A stretch of 64,000 nt of DNA from Dorea_D sp963559605 (GCA_963559605.1 CAUWLL010000002.1:47404-111403); one strand, 5' to 3'. Shown: positions 18,775 to 27,541, counted from the first letter of the stretch. Notes: generated by a model from the letters alone, not told the origin. Program-made: numbers and translations.

Positions 18775-19067
18775 AAGAATTAAAAAAAGAAGACAGAATT
18801 ACTTTGGAGATTTCAGGAAGAGTAGACGCTACAAACAGTAATGTATTACAGAATGCGATTTTACTTGCATTCCAAAAAATGAAAACGGTGGAGCTGGACT
18901 TTGAAAATGTGCAGTATATTGCAAGTGCGGGGCTTCGTGCATTGATGATCGGACAAAAAACCGCGATGTCCAAAGGGGGCACAATGATCGTGAAAAATGT
19001 AGGAGACATGGTCATGGAGGTTTTTGAAATGACAGGATTCGTTGATATTCTTACGATTGAAGAATAA
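18765..19067 (+). CDS. STAS-domain protein (anti-sigma-factor-antagonist fold)
   Basis: 100 residues, one STAS domain. LEISGRVDATNSNVLQ and the VQYIASAGLRAL motif are those of SpoIIAA/RsbV-type anti-anti-sigma factors; Ser54 sits at the position that a partner kinase phosphorylates in that family. No kinase or sigma factor gene lies nearby. STAS proteins also act as small partners of ABC ATPases, as MlaB does for MlaF, and here the next gene is such an ATPase. It overlaps the gpI-like gene and is followed by the ATPase after 17 bases, so it is part of the CIS operon. Confidence 0.9.
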   Translation: MEVKELKKEDRITLEISGRVDATNSNVLQNAILLAFQKMKTVELDFENVQYIASAGLRALMIGQKTAMSKGGTMIVKNVGDMVMEVFEMTGFVDILTIEE

Positions 19068-19084
19068 TAACGCGGAGGTATGGA

Positions 19085-19741
19085 ATGATTTGCCTGGAAA
19101 ATGTAACAAAGATTTATAAAAATACGAATATAACAGCGCTTGATCGGGCAAGCCTGTCTGTGGAGCGTGGAGAATTTTTGTTCGTTACGGGAGAAAGCGG
19201 TTCCGGAAAGTCTACATTAATCAGCCTGTTAGTAGGAGATTTTACACCGACAGAAGGAAGGGTTATTGTAAACGGAAAAGACATTTCGAATATAAGCAGA
19301 AAAAAGATTCCGGAATACAGGAGAAGTCTGGGTATTATTTTTCAGGATATGAAGCTTCTGAGCGATCGTACGGTATTTGAGAATGTGGCTTTTGCAAGAG
19401 AAATACTTTATGGGAGAAAAAAAGATACAAATCGAAGGGTAACGTCGCTGCTTTCTTTTTTGGGTCTGACAGGATTGTATCAACGCTATCCGGAGCAGCT
19501 TTCCGGAGGTGAGAAGGAAAAGGTTATGCTTGCAAGGGCAATTGTGAACGATCCGCTTCTTCTTTTAGCCGATGAGCCGACGGGAAACCTGGATCCGAAG
19601 TCCTCGGCAGAGGTAATGGATTTATTTGAGAAAATTCATAAACGTGGAATTACAGTTGTGGTGGCGACCCATGACATGATGCAGGTAGAGCGGCTGAAAC
19701 ACCGAAGAATCGAACTTTCAGAAGGCAGGATCGTTATATAG
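19085..19741 (+). CDS. FtsE-like ABC ATPase without a permease gene
   Basis: 218 residues, a complete ABC ATPase: Walker A GESGSGKST at 36-44, Q-loop FQDMKLL near 87, signature LSGGE at 139-143, Walker B LLLLADEP at 158-165 with Glu164, and H-loop His196. The sequence most resembles FtsE (aLD.ASLSVERGEFLFVTG, RRSLGIIFQDMKLLSDRTVFENVAFA, ADEPTGNLD, VVATHDM). FtsE works with the membrane protein FtsX to switch on peptidoglycan hydrolases during division. No FtsX-like or other membrane gene is visible in this operon, so it must use a distant partner or the adjacent STAS protein, or act in assembly. Confidence 0.9.
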   Translation: MICLENVTKIYKNTNITALDRASLSVERGEFLFVTGESGSGKSTLISLLVGDFTPTEGRVIVNGKDISNISRKKIPEYRRSLGIIFQDMKLLSDRTVFENVAFAREILYGRKKDTNRRVTSLLSFLGLTGLYQRYPEQLSGGEKEKVMLARAIVNDPLLLLADEPTGNLDPKSSAEVMDLFEKIHKRGITVVVATHDMMQVERLKHRRIELSEGRIVI

Positions 19742-19755
19742 GAAGGAGATCTTTT

Positions 19756-21819
19756 ATGAAACGGATAGCGGCGCTGGCAGCGTTTAAACTTTCATTATAT
19801 TTGTCACAACAGAAAAACGAAGAGCTGTTTGAACGTTACAGTCGTTTTCTTGTGAAAGACCTGACGGAGGAAGAATTTCTGAAATATCAGGAGCTTCCGG
19901 AATTCCTTTTTGAGGACAAGCCTGAATGGGCAATACGGTATCGAAGGATTTTTAATCTTTTACAGGAAAACGCAATTGCTGTCAGCGCGTTTCAGCTTTA
20001 TATGCTGATCTGTATGGAGCCGCGAGTGTTGGCGGCTTTGGAAGAGATTTTCGGAGTACTTCCTCCTGGGCCCAATATTGAAGAGGCATGGTTTCTCGCC
20101 TTTCGGGAAGGAGACAGTATCGAACACGTGCAGGAGATATACGAGGCGTTTCAGTTGGTAAAATACTTACTTCTTGCAGATATGAAAGAACAGAATTTTC
20201 TGAAAGCCTCCTTTCTTCCGGATTCATATCTTGCGGCATGGTTTTCGGGAGAAGCGGATATAGACTACATTTTGCGGGAATATTGTGAGATATGGTATCC
20301 TGAGGATCCCCTTCCGGTATCGATTGTATTGAAGAAGGAAAAACAGGAAGCCGTGCATTTTCTGCAAAAGGAGACTGAAAAGGCGGTCATTTATGTCTGC
20401 GGAGAGAAGGGAAGCGGAAGGAGTTTTTTTGTTCGCTATACAGCTAAGGAAAGCGGTTGGCAAGTGTTGGCAATACCTTATGATAAACTGGAGGAACAGG
20501 GGAGGCTTAACAAGGACGTCTGGCGCTTGGTAATGCGAGATTGCCAGCTTTCGGGAAGGGCGCTTTGTATTATGGACATTACCAAATCAGGAGAAATTCT
20601 TAATTGTCCAAAGGAATTTTTAAAAGAGGTGGAAAGAGAATATCAGTATTTTGACAGACCGCTTTTTCTTACAGGCAGGTCGGAAGTTAAGGCGGCGGCT
20701 GTGTTTGATGGATCTGTTTATACGGTGCGCATTGAAGAATATAATATGGAAGAAAGCCTCGCATTCTGGAATTATTTTGCAGAAGCTTATCTGGAAGACA
20801 GGAGAGATTTTCCGGCAGAGGCGCTGGCTTCCAGAATGAATCTGACGGCAGGTCAGATGAACCGGGTGATGGAGCAGTATGTAAGTCTCGGAAATACTCG
20901 GGTGGAAGACATTCGGGAACTTTTCCGAGTGTGCTACCAGATTCTGGACGACGGACGGTATCAGAACATGAAGATTATCCGAGGAGCGTATACTTGGGAG
21001 GATTTGAAGCTCCCTTCCTATCCCAAAAGCCTTTTGAAAGATATATGTAATCAGGCAGAGCATCAGATTACTGTTTTAAATCGTTGGGGAATGCGGAAAA
21101 AGATTTCTTACGGCAGGTCTGTTTCAGCGCTGTTTTCGGGGCCACCGGGGACAGGAAAGACGATGGCGGCGCAGGTTGTGGCAGCTTCTCTGGGCTTGGA
21201 TATATACCGGATTGACTTGTCACAGGTTACGGATAAATATATCGGAGAAACTGAAAAACACTTAAAAGAAGTGTTTGATCAGGCGGAAAAAAGTAATATG
21301 ATTTTGTTGTTTGACGAGGCAGACGCGCTTTTCGGGAAAAGAAGCGAGGTGACGGATGCGAAAGATAAATATGCCAATACAGAGGTATCGTACTTGCTCC
21401 AGAGAATGGAAGAGTATACGGGTATTGTGCTGATGACAACAAATCTTGCTTCCAATATTGACAGTGCGTTTCTGCGTAGATTTCGTTACCATGTGCCGTT
21501 TTACATGCCGGGGAAAGAGCTTCGGAAAAGTCTGTGGGAGTCCATGCTGGATGATGAGGTTCCTCAGGAAGAGATTGATTTTGAATATCTTGCAACGCAG
21601 TTTTCGCTTTCGGGAGCACAGATTAAAAACATCGTATTGAATGCGTGTTATAAGGCGGCAGCAGCAGAAGGAGTTCTTTGCATGAAACATATTCTGGAAG
21701 CGGTCTTTCAAGAGGGACAAAAAGAAGGAAGTCTGATGTTATCCGGAGATTTTGGTGTTTACGGAAGTCTGTTGAATGGTTTGATGCAGCGTATGAACGA
21801 AAAGATGGATGAAAAATAA
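19756..21819 (+). CDS. AAA+ ATPase of the injection system (Afp15/Pvc15-like)
   Basis: 687 residues. The C-terminal ~260 residues are a canonical AAA+ module: Walker A GPPGTGKT at 462-469, Walker B ILLFDEAD with Asp520 and Glu521, and LASNIDSAFLRRFRYHVPF as sensor/arginine-finger region. Residues ~1-400 are helical and include a second, degenerate P-loop, GEKGSGRS at 216-223, with Arg in place of Lys. This two-part layout matches the eCIS ATPase, which in Afp/PVC is required for assembly or cargo loading but is not in the particle. It has an AAGGAG ribosome site and follows the ABC ATPase gene by 14 bases. Confidence 0.9.
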   Translation: MKRIAALAAFKLSLYLSQQKNEELFERYSRFLVKDLTEEEFLKYQELPEFLFEDKPEWAIRYRRIFNLLQENAIAVSAFQLYMLICMEPRVLAALEEIFGVLPPGPNIEEAWFLAFREGDSIEHVQEIYEAFQLVKYLLLADMKEQNFLKASFLPDSYLAAWFSGEADIDYILREYCEIWYPEDPLPVSIVLKKEKQEAVHFLQKETEKAVIYVCGEKGSGRSFFVRYTAKESGWQVLAIPYDKLEEQGRLNKDVWRLVMRDCQLSGRALCIMDITKSGEILNCPKEFLKEVEREYQYFDRPLFLTGRSEVKAAAVFDGSVYTVRIEEYNMEESLAFWNYFAEAYLEDRRDFPAEALASRMNLTAGQMNRVMEQYVSLGNTRVEDIRELFRVCYQILDDGRYQNMKIIRGAYTWEDLKLPSYPKSLLKDICNQAEHQITVLNRWGMRKKISYGRSVSALFSGPPGTGKTMAAQVVAASLGLDIYRIDLSQVTDKYIGETEKHLKEVFDQAEKSNMILLFDEADALFGKRSEVTDAKDKYANTEVSYLLQRMEEYTGIVLMTTNLASNIDSAFLRRFRYHVPFYMPGKELRKSLWESMLDDEVPQEEIDFEYLATQFSLSGAQIKNIVLNACYKAAAAEGVLCMKHILEAVFQEGQKEGSLMLSGDFGVYGSLLNGLMQRMNEKMDEK

Positions 21820-21832
21820 AGGAGGAACAAGT

Positions 21833-23230
21833 ATGCCATGGCCATTTAGAAGAAGGAGAAGAGAAGAGACACAGGAAGCGCCTGCGCAGAGAAATACACT
21901 TACAGCCTTGAATTATGCCCCGATTTACCGGGCAAGGGGTGGAAATATGTTTGACGACTTCTTGAAAAGTCGGGATGAAGAAGGAATTACGGATGAAATT
22001 CAGGAGCTTCGCCCCGATCTTTCAGGAGCAGGCAATCGGGTGATCAATCCCCATATCGCACCGGCAGTATCAAACGGGCTGGCGCGTAGAAAGGTAGAAG
22101 AAGCTGTGGGAAGATGGGGTTCGAGCAGGGATTGGGTGAAATCGTGGTCAAAGGAGCCGGTTGAAAAAAAACCTGTTTTTGAAACACACTCTTATTTTGG
22201 AAAAGAGGTAGGAGCCATGCACAGTTTTATCGGACTTCGTTTTACAGCAGTAAATGATGAGGCTCAGACAGAGATTTATAATGAGGATCCGGAAATTGCG
22301 AGACTTGGTGTTGAAAGAAAACGAATCGTCGTCGGCTATGGAGCCGGAAGTACCGCAATGGGGAAGAATTCCGGAGGCGAAGGTGGCGACGGAAGATTGA
22401 TGAATGATTCGGAGCATATGGTTACCGCCAGTACGGAAACTCCCATTGACAGTGAACGCGCGCGTATATTGCTGTCCGCAATACCTAAATTTCACGGAAG
22501 GTTTAACTATAATCTGGTATCTGCGAATTGTAATGATTTTGCCATGACCATGAGTAAGTTGGTAGGGGCTCGAGTTCCGGCAGATCTATATGATCATATG
22601 CTGGGACCGGTACAGGCAGCAGGGGCGATAAAGCGAAGCGCCGGTCAGAATCATGACGGAGGAACAGAAATTATTAAACGTAAGGATATAGGCGCACAGT
22701 TTGAAAGGGAGAGTTATCCGAAAATTTCGTCAGATATGGTGCCTACCGTCCGGCTTTTTGAGAGAGAGATACAGGAGGCGATCGGACAAGACGGCGGCAA
22801 CCGACGCTTGCCTGGAATATCTGCGGCTGTAGACAGAGTAGTTACAAAATTGGAAGCGGCAAATGGAATTTCAGCTATGCGCGAAGGTATTTTAAATAAT
22901 GAAAGACGATTGGATGCCTCAACTCATGAAACCTTAAAATTTGAATTATTAGAAGACTTGCAGAGGCAGATTACGGATGTGATCGAGAATGCGAAGAGGG
23001 TAGTTACGGCTTCCGAAAATACCAAACATCCACATGTAAATAAAATAATCTGGAAATTGATCATTACACTGGAGGAATATTACAGAGTTCTCGAAAGTGA
23101 TTTGATTTATGCAAGGATGACTAAAAACTCCAGACGTATAAATGAGGAAAGGATAAATCAAAGAGGCAGAAATAGAAATGTGGCGAATACAAGACCAGTA
23201 GCGCCGTCAAATGATGCAACGCATGAATGA
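21833..23230 (+). CDS. Candidate CIS payload with permuted papain/LRAT-like core
   Basis: 465 residues, start at the ATG 8 bases after AAAGGAGG. The very basic N-terminus (PFRRRRRE) is followed by ~110 disordered-looking residues. The region ~120-255 has MHSFIGLRF with His130, a Gly-rich loop, then YNLVSANCNDFA with Cys233. A His that comes before an NCxxF-type Cys is the order seen in circularly permuted papain-like folds (LRAT, PPPDE and some NlpC/P60 relatives). The rest is helical with a low-complexity Arg/Asn-rich tail. It is the last gene of the operon, directly after the AAA+ ATPase, a usual place for eCIS toxins. Function is inferred; it might also be a structural accessory. Confidence 0.55.
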   Translation: MPWPFRRRRREETQEAPAQRNTLTALNYAPIYRARGGNMFDDFLKSRDEEGITDEIQELRPDLSGAGNRVINPHIAPAVSNGLARRKVEEAVGRWGSSRDWVKSWSKEPVEKKPVFETHSYFGKEVGAMHSFIGLRFTAVNDEAQTEIYNEDPEIARLGVERKRIVVGYGAGSTAMGKNSGGEGGDGRLMNDSEHMVTASTETPIDSERARILLSAIPKFHGRFNYNLVSANCNDFAMTMSKLVGARVPADLYDHMLGPVQAAGAIKRSAGQNHDGGTEIIKRKDIGAQFERESYPKISSDMVPTVRLFEREIQEAIGQDGGNRRLPGISAAVDRVVTKLEAANGISAMREGILNNERRLDASTHETLKFELLEDLQRQITDVIENAKRVVTASENTKHPHVNKIIWKLIITLEEYYRVLESDLIYARMTKNSRRINEERINQRGRNRNVANTRPVAPSNDATHE

Positions 23231-23246
23231 TCGAAGGAATATGAAA

Positions 23247-23284
23247 AACTGTCCTGTTTTGTGAAAGAAACAGGGCAGTTTTTT
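23247..23284 (+). terminator. Rho-independent terminator of the CIS operon
   Basis: AACTGTCCTGTTT pairs with AAACAGGGCAGTT (one mismatch) around a loop of 7 bases and is followed by a run of T. It lies 17 bases after the last gene of the operon. Confidence 0.9.
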
Positions 23285-23326
23285 GCAACTTATAGACCGA
23301 TTATATTAAAAATGGGGATTAACAGC

Positions 23327-23355
23327 TTGTGAGAATGGGAAAAATTAGGTACAAT
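23327..23355 (+). promoter_or_regulatory. Sigma-A promoter for the M16C peptidase
   Basis: TTGTGA at 23327-23332 and TACAAT at 23350-23355 with a 17-base spacer, 49 bases before the start codon. It separates the housekeeping block from the CIS operon. Confidence 0.65.
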
Positions 23356-23404
23356 AAAATGATACAGGGAATTAAACTCATGAAGAAGGGAGAAATTATA
23401 ATAT

Positions 23405-26350
23405 ATGGGTATTACGGATGTCAAAAACTATCAATTGTTAAAAGAAGAAAATCTTGAGGGTATAAAAGCAAAAGGATACCTCCTGCGCCATGAGAAAAGC
23501 GGAGCAAGAATTGTATATATAGAGAATGATGATAATAACAAAGTGTTCAGTATCGGTTTTCGGACACCACCGTCAGATAGTACGGGAGTTCCGCATATTA
23601 TGGAGCATTCCGTACTGTGTGGTTCTAAAAATTTTCCGGCGAAAGATCCTTTTGTAGAGTTGGTGAAAGGTTCTCTGAATACTTTTTTAAATGCCATGAC
23701 CTATCCGGATAAAACAGTCTATCCGGTGGCAAGCTGCAATGACAAGGACTTTCAGAATCTGATGCATGTCTATATGGACGCGGTGCTTTATCCGAATATT
23801 TATGAGCATGAAGAGATTTTTCGTCAGGAGGGCTGGAGTTATCAGCTAGAATCTGTCGAGGATAAATTAAAATACAACGGTGTTGTGTACAATGAGATGA
23901 AAGGTGCATTTTCTTCTCCAGAGGGTGTGTTGGACAGAGTGGTGTTGAATACATTATTCCCGGATACTTCTTATGCAAATGAATCCGGCGGAGATCCGGA
24001 AGTGATCCCGCAGCTTACGTACGAGCAGTTTTTAGACTTTCACAGAAAGTATTATCATCCGTCCAACAGCTACATTTATCTGTACGGTAACTTGGATATT
24101 GAAGAAAAATTAGATTGGCTGGACAGGGAATATCTTTCCGCTTTTGACAGGAATCCGGTAGATTCTGAGATCTGTCTGCAACAACCTTTTTTGGAAATGA
24201 AAGAAAAGGAGATTGCATATTCCATTGCCAGTGAGGAATCAGAGGAAGATAATACGTATCTTTCTTACAATAAGGTAATTGGAACGAGTCTTGACAGAGA
24301 ATTGTATTTAGCGTTCCAGATCTTGGATTATGCCCTGCTTTCTGCACCGGGAGCGCCGCTAAAAAAAGCGCTTACAGATGCCGGGATTGGAAAAGACATT
24401 ATGGGGTCTTATGACAATGGGATTTATCAGCCGATCTTTTCTGTTGTTTCTAAAAATGCAAATGCAGAACAAAAGGAAGCGTTTGTGAAAATGATCGAGG
24501 ATGTGCTTGGAGACATTGTGAAAGAAGGAATTGACAAGAAAGCATTGGAGGCAGGCATTAATTATCATGAATTTCGTTATCGTGAGGCGGATTTCGGAAA
24601 TTATCCGAAAGGGCTTATGTATGGACTCCAGCTTATGGACAGTTGGCTCTATGATGACGAGAAGCCGTTTATCCATATTGAAGCGCTGGATACCTTTGAA
24701 TTTTTGAAAAAGCAGGTGGGAACCGGATATTACGAGAATCTGATCCAGAAATATGTTCTGGAAAACACGCATGGAGCTATTGTTATCGTAAAGCCAGAAA
24801 AGGGACGTACTGCCCGTATGGATAAAGAATTGGAAGAGCGTCTTCAGATCTATAAAAACAGCCTCAGCAAAGAAGAGCAGGAAGAGCTGGCGGCGCGCAC
24901 AGAGGCATTAGAAGAGTACCAGTCTGCGGAGGACAGCGAGGAAGATTTGGGGAAGATCCCGGTGCTCAAAAGAGAAGATATTTCCAGAGAGATCGAGCCG
25001 ATCATCAATGAGGAAATGAGCCTTGCGGGAGTTCCTGTTATTTTCCACGAGGTGGAGACGAATGGTATCGGTTATCTGGATGCAATGTTTGATTTATCTG
25101 GAGTTTCGGAAGAAATGCTTCCGTATGTAGGGATTTTGCAGTCGGTACTTGGGATTATCGATACCGCTCACTATGAGTACGGCGAGTTGTTTAATGAAAT
25201 TAATATGCATACGGGAGGAATTGGGACTTCTTTAGAGTTATATTCAGATGTGACGAAAGTGCGTGAGAAAGAATTTAAGGCAACGTTTGAAGTGAAGATG
25301 AAAGCGTTGTACGAGAAACTTCCAATCGCATTAGAGATGACGGAGGAGATTCTGACAGAATCAAAACTGGGTGATACAAAGCGGCTGAAGGAAATCCTTG
25401 CTATGTTGAAATCCAGACTTTTGATGAAATTCCAGTCCTCGGGGCATACGACAGCCGCACTTCGCGCAATGTCTTACGCATCACCGTCGGCAAAATGGAA
25501 AGATATGACAAGTGGAATTGAATTTTTCGAGAAAGTGAAACAGATTGAAGAGAATTTCGAGGAAGAAAAAGAAAATCTTGTACGTTGCCTTGAAACGTTA
25601 GTGAGAAAAATATTCAGAGCCGATCATCTGATGTTTAGTTACACTGCTGCAAAAGAGGGGCTTGATGGCGTGGAGGCGATGATCCGCAAGTTAAAAGACA
25701 AGCTGGATCAGGCATTCCCGGATAAGGAAACAAAAGAAATCTGCGAGGAAGAACGATGCGTTATTCATTGTCAGAAGAAAAACGAGGGATTTAAGACTGC
25801 ATCTAAAGTACAGTATGTGGCGAGAACCGGAAACTTTATAGACGGAGGAGCGTCTTATACCGGTGCATTACAGATTTTAAAGGTTATTTTAAGTTATGAA
25901 TATCTGTGGCAGAATGTCCGTGTAAAAGGCGGGGCATATGGTTGTATGAGCAATTTTACACGTATTGGAGACGGCTATTTCGTATCATATCGCGATCCGA
26001 ATCTGAAACGTACGATGGAGATTTACGAAGGTGTAGCAAAGTACTTGGAAAACTTCACAGTAAGTGACCGTGATATGACAAAATACATTATCGGAACGAT
26101 GAGCAATATTGACCAGCCTATGACACCTGCCGCAAAGGGAGACCGGTCTATGAACCTCTACATGAACAAAGTAAGTGCAGAAATGATTGCCAAAGAGCGG
26201 CGGGAAATTTTGGAGGCAGAGCCAGAAGACATCCGCCATCTGGCACAGGTTGTAGAGGCGATGATGAAAGCAGAACAGATTTGCGTCATCGGAAGTGAAG
26301 AGAAGATAGAAGAAGAAAAAGACCTGTTCAAAACTTTGACAAGTTTTTAA
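23405..26350 (+). CDS. M16C family zinc metallopeptidase (PreP/HypA-like)
   Basis: 981 residues, the usual size for the single-chain M16C group. The inverted zinc motif HIMEH (His64, Glu67, His68) lies within GVPHIMEHSVLCGS, which is characteristic of PreP-type enzymes; NEMKGAF follows near residue 160. The C-terminal half repeats the fold without the zinc site (VRVKGGAYGCMSNF near 840). These enzymes degrade small, unstructured peptides inside a closed chamber. There is no signal peptide, so it should be cytoplasmic. It has its own promoter and is followed by a palindrome of the repeat family described below, then era. Confidence 0.92.
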   Translation: MGITDVKNYQLLKEENLEGIKAKGYLLRHEKSGARIVYIENDDNNKVFSIGFRTPPSDSTGVPHIMEHSVLCGSKNFPAKDPFVELVKGSLNTFLNAMTYPDKTVYPVASCNDKDFQNLMHVYMDAVLYPNIYEHEEIFRQEGWSYQLESVEDKLKYNGVVYNEMKGAFSSPEGVLDRVVLNTLFPDTSYANESGGDPEVIPQLTYEQFLDFHRKYYHPSNSYIYLYGNLDIEEKLDWLDREYLSAFDRNPVDSEICLQQPFLEMKEKEIAYSIASEESEEDNTYLSYNKVIGTSLDRELYLAFQILDYALLSAPGAPLKKALTDAGIGKDIMGSYDNGIYQPIFSVVSKNANAEQKEAFVKMIEDVLGDIVKEGIDKKALEAGINYHEFRYREADFGNYPKGLMYGLQLMDSWLYDDEKPFIHIEALDTFEFLKKQVGTGYYENLIQKYVLENTHGAIVIVKPEKGRTARMDKELEERLQIYKNSLSKEEQEELAARTEALEEYQSAEDSEEDLGKIPVLKREDISREIEPIINEEMSLAGVPVIFHEVETNGIGYLDAMFDLSGVSEEMLPYVGILQSVLGIIDTAHYEYGELFNEINMHTGGIGTSLELYSDVTKVREKEFKATFEVKMKALYEKLPIALEMTEEILTESKLGDTKRLKEILAMLKSRLLMKFQSSGHTTAALRAMSYASPSAKWKDMTSGIEFFEKVKQIEENFEEEKENLVRCLETLVRKIFRADHLMFSYTAAKEGLDGVEAMIRKLKDKLDQAFPDKETKEICEEERCVIHCQKKNEGFKTASKVQYVARTGNFIDGGASYTGALQILKVILSYEYLWQNVRVKGGAYGCMSNFTRIGDGYFVSYRDPNLKRTMEIYEGVAKYLENFTVSDRDMTKYIIGTMSNIDQPMTPAAKGDRSMNLYMNKVSAEMIAKERREILEAEPEDIRHLAQVVEAMMKAEQICVIGSEEKIEEEKDLFKTLTSF

Positions 26351-26354
26351 CAGG

Positions 26355-26385
26355 GGACGTAGCCTTTTTAAACTTTACTACGTCC
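26355..26385. repeat. Solo GGACGTAG palindrome (repeat family, copy 1)
   Basis: GGACGTAG at 26355-26362 and CTACGTCC at 26378-26385 form an 8-bp stem with an AT-rich loop. The same palindrome with similar loop bases recurs at 37266-37298, 38222-38254 and 39771-39800. In this copy it could also act as a weak terminator between the peptidase and era. Confidence 0.7.
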
Positions 26386-26413
26386 TCAATTACAAAAGTG
26401 AAGGGGAATAAGT

Positions 26414-27310
26414 ATGAAAAATGACTATAAATCAGGGTTTGTCACCTTGATCGGACGCCCGAATGTGGGAAAATCTACATTGATGAATCATTTGATAGGA
26501 CAAAAAATTGCCATTACATCGAAGAAGCCTCAAACAACAAGAAATCGTATCCAGACAGTACTGACTACAGAGGAAGGGCAGATTGTATTCGTAGATACAC
26601 CGGGCATTCACAAGGCGAAAAATAAACTCGGAGAGTATATGGTGAATGTGGCGGAGCGTACGTTGAATGAAGTGGATGTGGTACTCTGGCTTGTGGAACC
26701 GACAACGTTTATCGGAGCGGGAGAGCAGCACATCGCCGCACAGTTGAAAAAGGTAAAAACACCGGTGGTATTGGTCATCAACAAAATTGACAGTGTAAAG
26801 ACGGAGGATGTGCTGGCAGCGATCAATGCATATAAAGACGTGTACGATTTTGCAGACATTGTTCCTGTTTCTGCAAGAAATGGAGATAATGCGGATGAGC
26901 TTTTGAAGGTTGTGATGAAATACTTGCCGTATGGTCCGCAATTTTATGATGAGGATACTGTTACAGATCAGCCGGAGCGCCAGATTGTGGCGGAATTGAT
27001 TCGTGAAAAGGCGCTTCATAGCCTGAATGAAGAGATTCCTCATGGTATTGCGGTTGCCATCGAACAGATGAAAAAACGTAATAAAGTTATGCATATAGAT
27101 GCAACTATAATTTGCGAACGAGATTCTCACAAGGGGATAATTATTGGTAAACAAGGAAATATGTTGAAAAAAATCGGCAGCACCGCCAGGTTTGAGATTG
27201 AGAAAATGCTGGAATGCAAAGTAAATCTTAAACTTTGGGTGAAAGTAAAAAAGGACTGGCGGGACAGTGAATTTTTAATGAAAAATTTTGGATACAGAGA
27301 CGAAGAATAG
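26414..27310 (+). CDS. era: GTPase Era
   Basis: 298 residues, the normal length. The GTPase domain has G1 GRPNVGKST at 14-22, the switch-region QTTRNRIQ, G3 DTPGIH near 60, and G4 NKID near 124. The C-terminal KH domain carries the GIIIGKQGNMLKKIG type loop near 240 that binds the 3' end of 16S rRNA. Era couples 30S ribosome maturation to growth. It is preceded by AAGGGGAATAAGT and lies upstream of the YqzL-like gene and recO, the usual order in Firmicutes. Confidence 0.97.
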   Translation: MKNDYKSGFVTLIGRPNVGKSTLMNHLIGQKIAITSKKPQTTRNRIQTVLTTEEGQIVFVDTPGIHKAKNKLGEYMVNVAERTLNEVDVVLWLVEPTTFIGAGEQHIAAQLKKVKTPVVLVINKIDSVKTEDVLAAINAYKDVYDFADIVPVSARNGDNADELLKVVMKYLPYGPQFYDEDTVTDQPERQIVAELIREKALHSLNEEIPHGIAVAIEQMKKRNKVMHIDATIICERDSHKGIIIGKQGNMLKKIGSTARFEIEKMLECKVNLKLWVKVKKDWRDSEFLMKNFGYRDEE

Positions 27311-27364
27311 AAAGGTACTCTTTCTGGACAACCTAATCTTATCAACAGAGGATGAGGTGATGAC

Positions 27365-27541
27365 ATGGAAGAAATCTATTGGAATCGTTTTTGGGAGACC
27401 GGAAAGATTGAAGATTATCTTTATTATAAAGGCATGGAAATCTGTAAAAATGTGTTAAACAGGCATGAAAGTGAGGCAAATGGTGAATCAGATCACGGTG
27501 ACAGGCATGGTACTTGCAGCTACAGCTATCGGGGAATATGA
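27365..27541 (+). CDS. Small YqzL-like protein between era and recO
   Basis: 58 residues (MEEIYWNRFWETGKIEDYLYY... to a YSYRGI end). The aromatic-rich opening with W..F..TG.I.DYL.Y is the pattern of the small YqzL family, which sits between era and recO in Bacillus and Clostridia. Start ATG after GAGGATGAGGTGATGAC. Its last 62 bases overlap the recO start in another frame, so the two are probably translated together. The function is unknown. Confidence 0.75.
   Translation: MEEIYWNRFWETGKIEDYLYYKGMEICKNVLNRHESEANGESDHGDRHGTCSYSYRGI

Noticed and set aside
18765..19741. Complete Mla/Mce lipid transport unit
   Set aside because: Only STAS and ATPase genes are present; no MlaE permease or MCE-domain gene, and the ATPase is closer to FtsE.
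1..23230. Prophage or R-type tailocin
   Set aside because: No capsid, portal, terminase, integrase, holin or lysin gene is visible, and DUF4255, DUF4280 and the AAA+ ATPase mark an eCIS. The left side is not seen, so this is not absolute.
1..23230. Type VI secretion system
   Set aside because: There is no TssJLM membrane complex, no ClpV and no Hcp-like gene; the organism appears Gram-positive.
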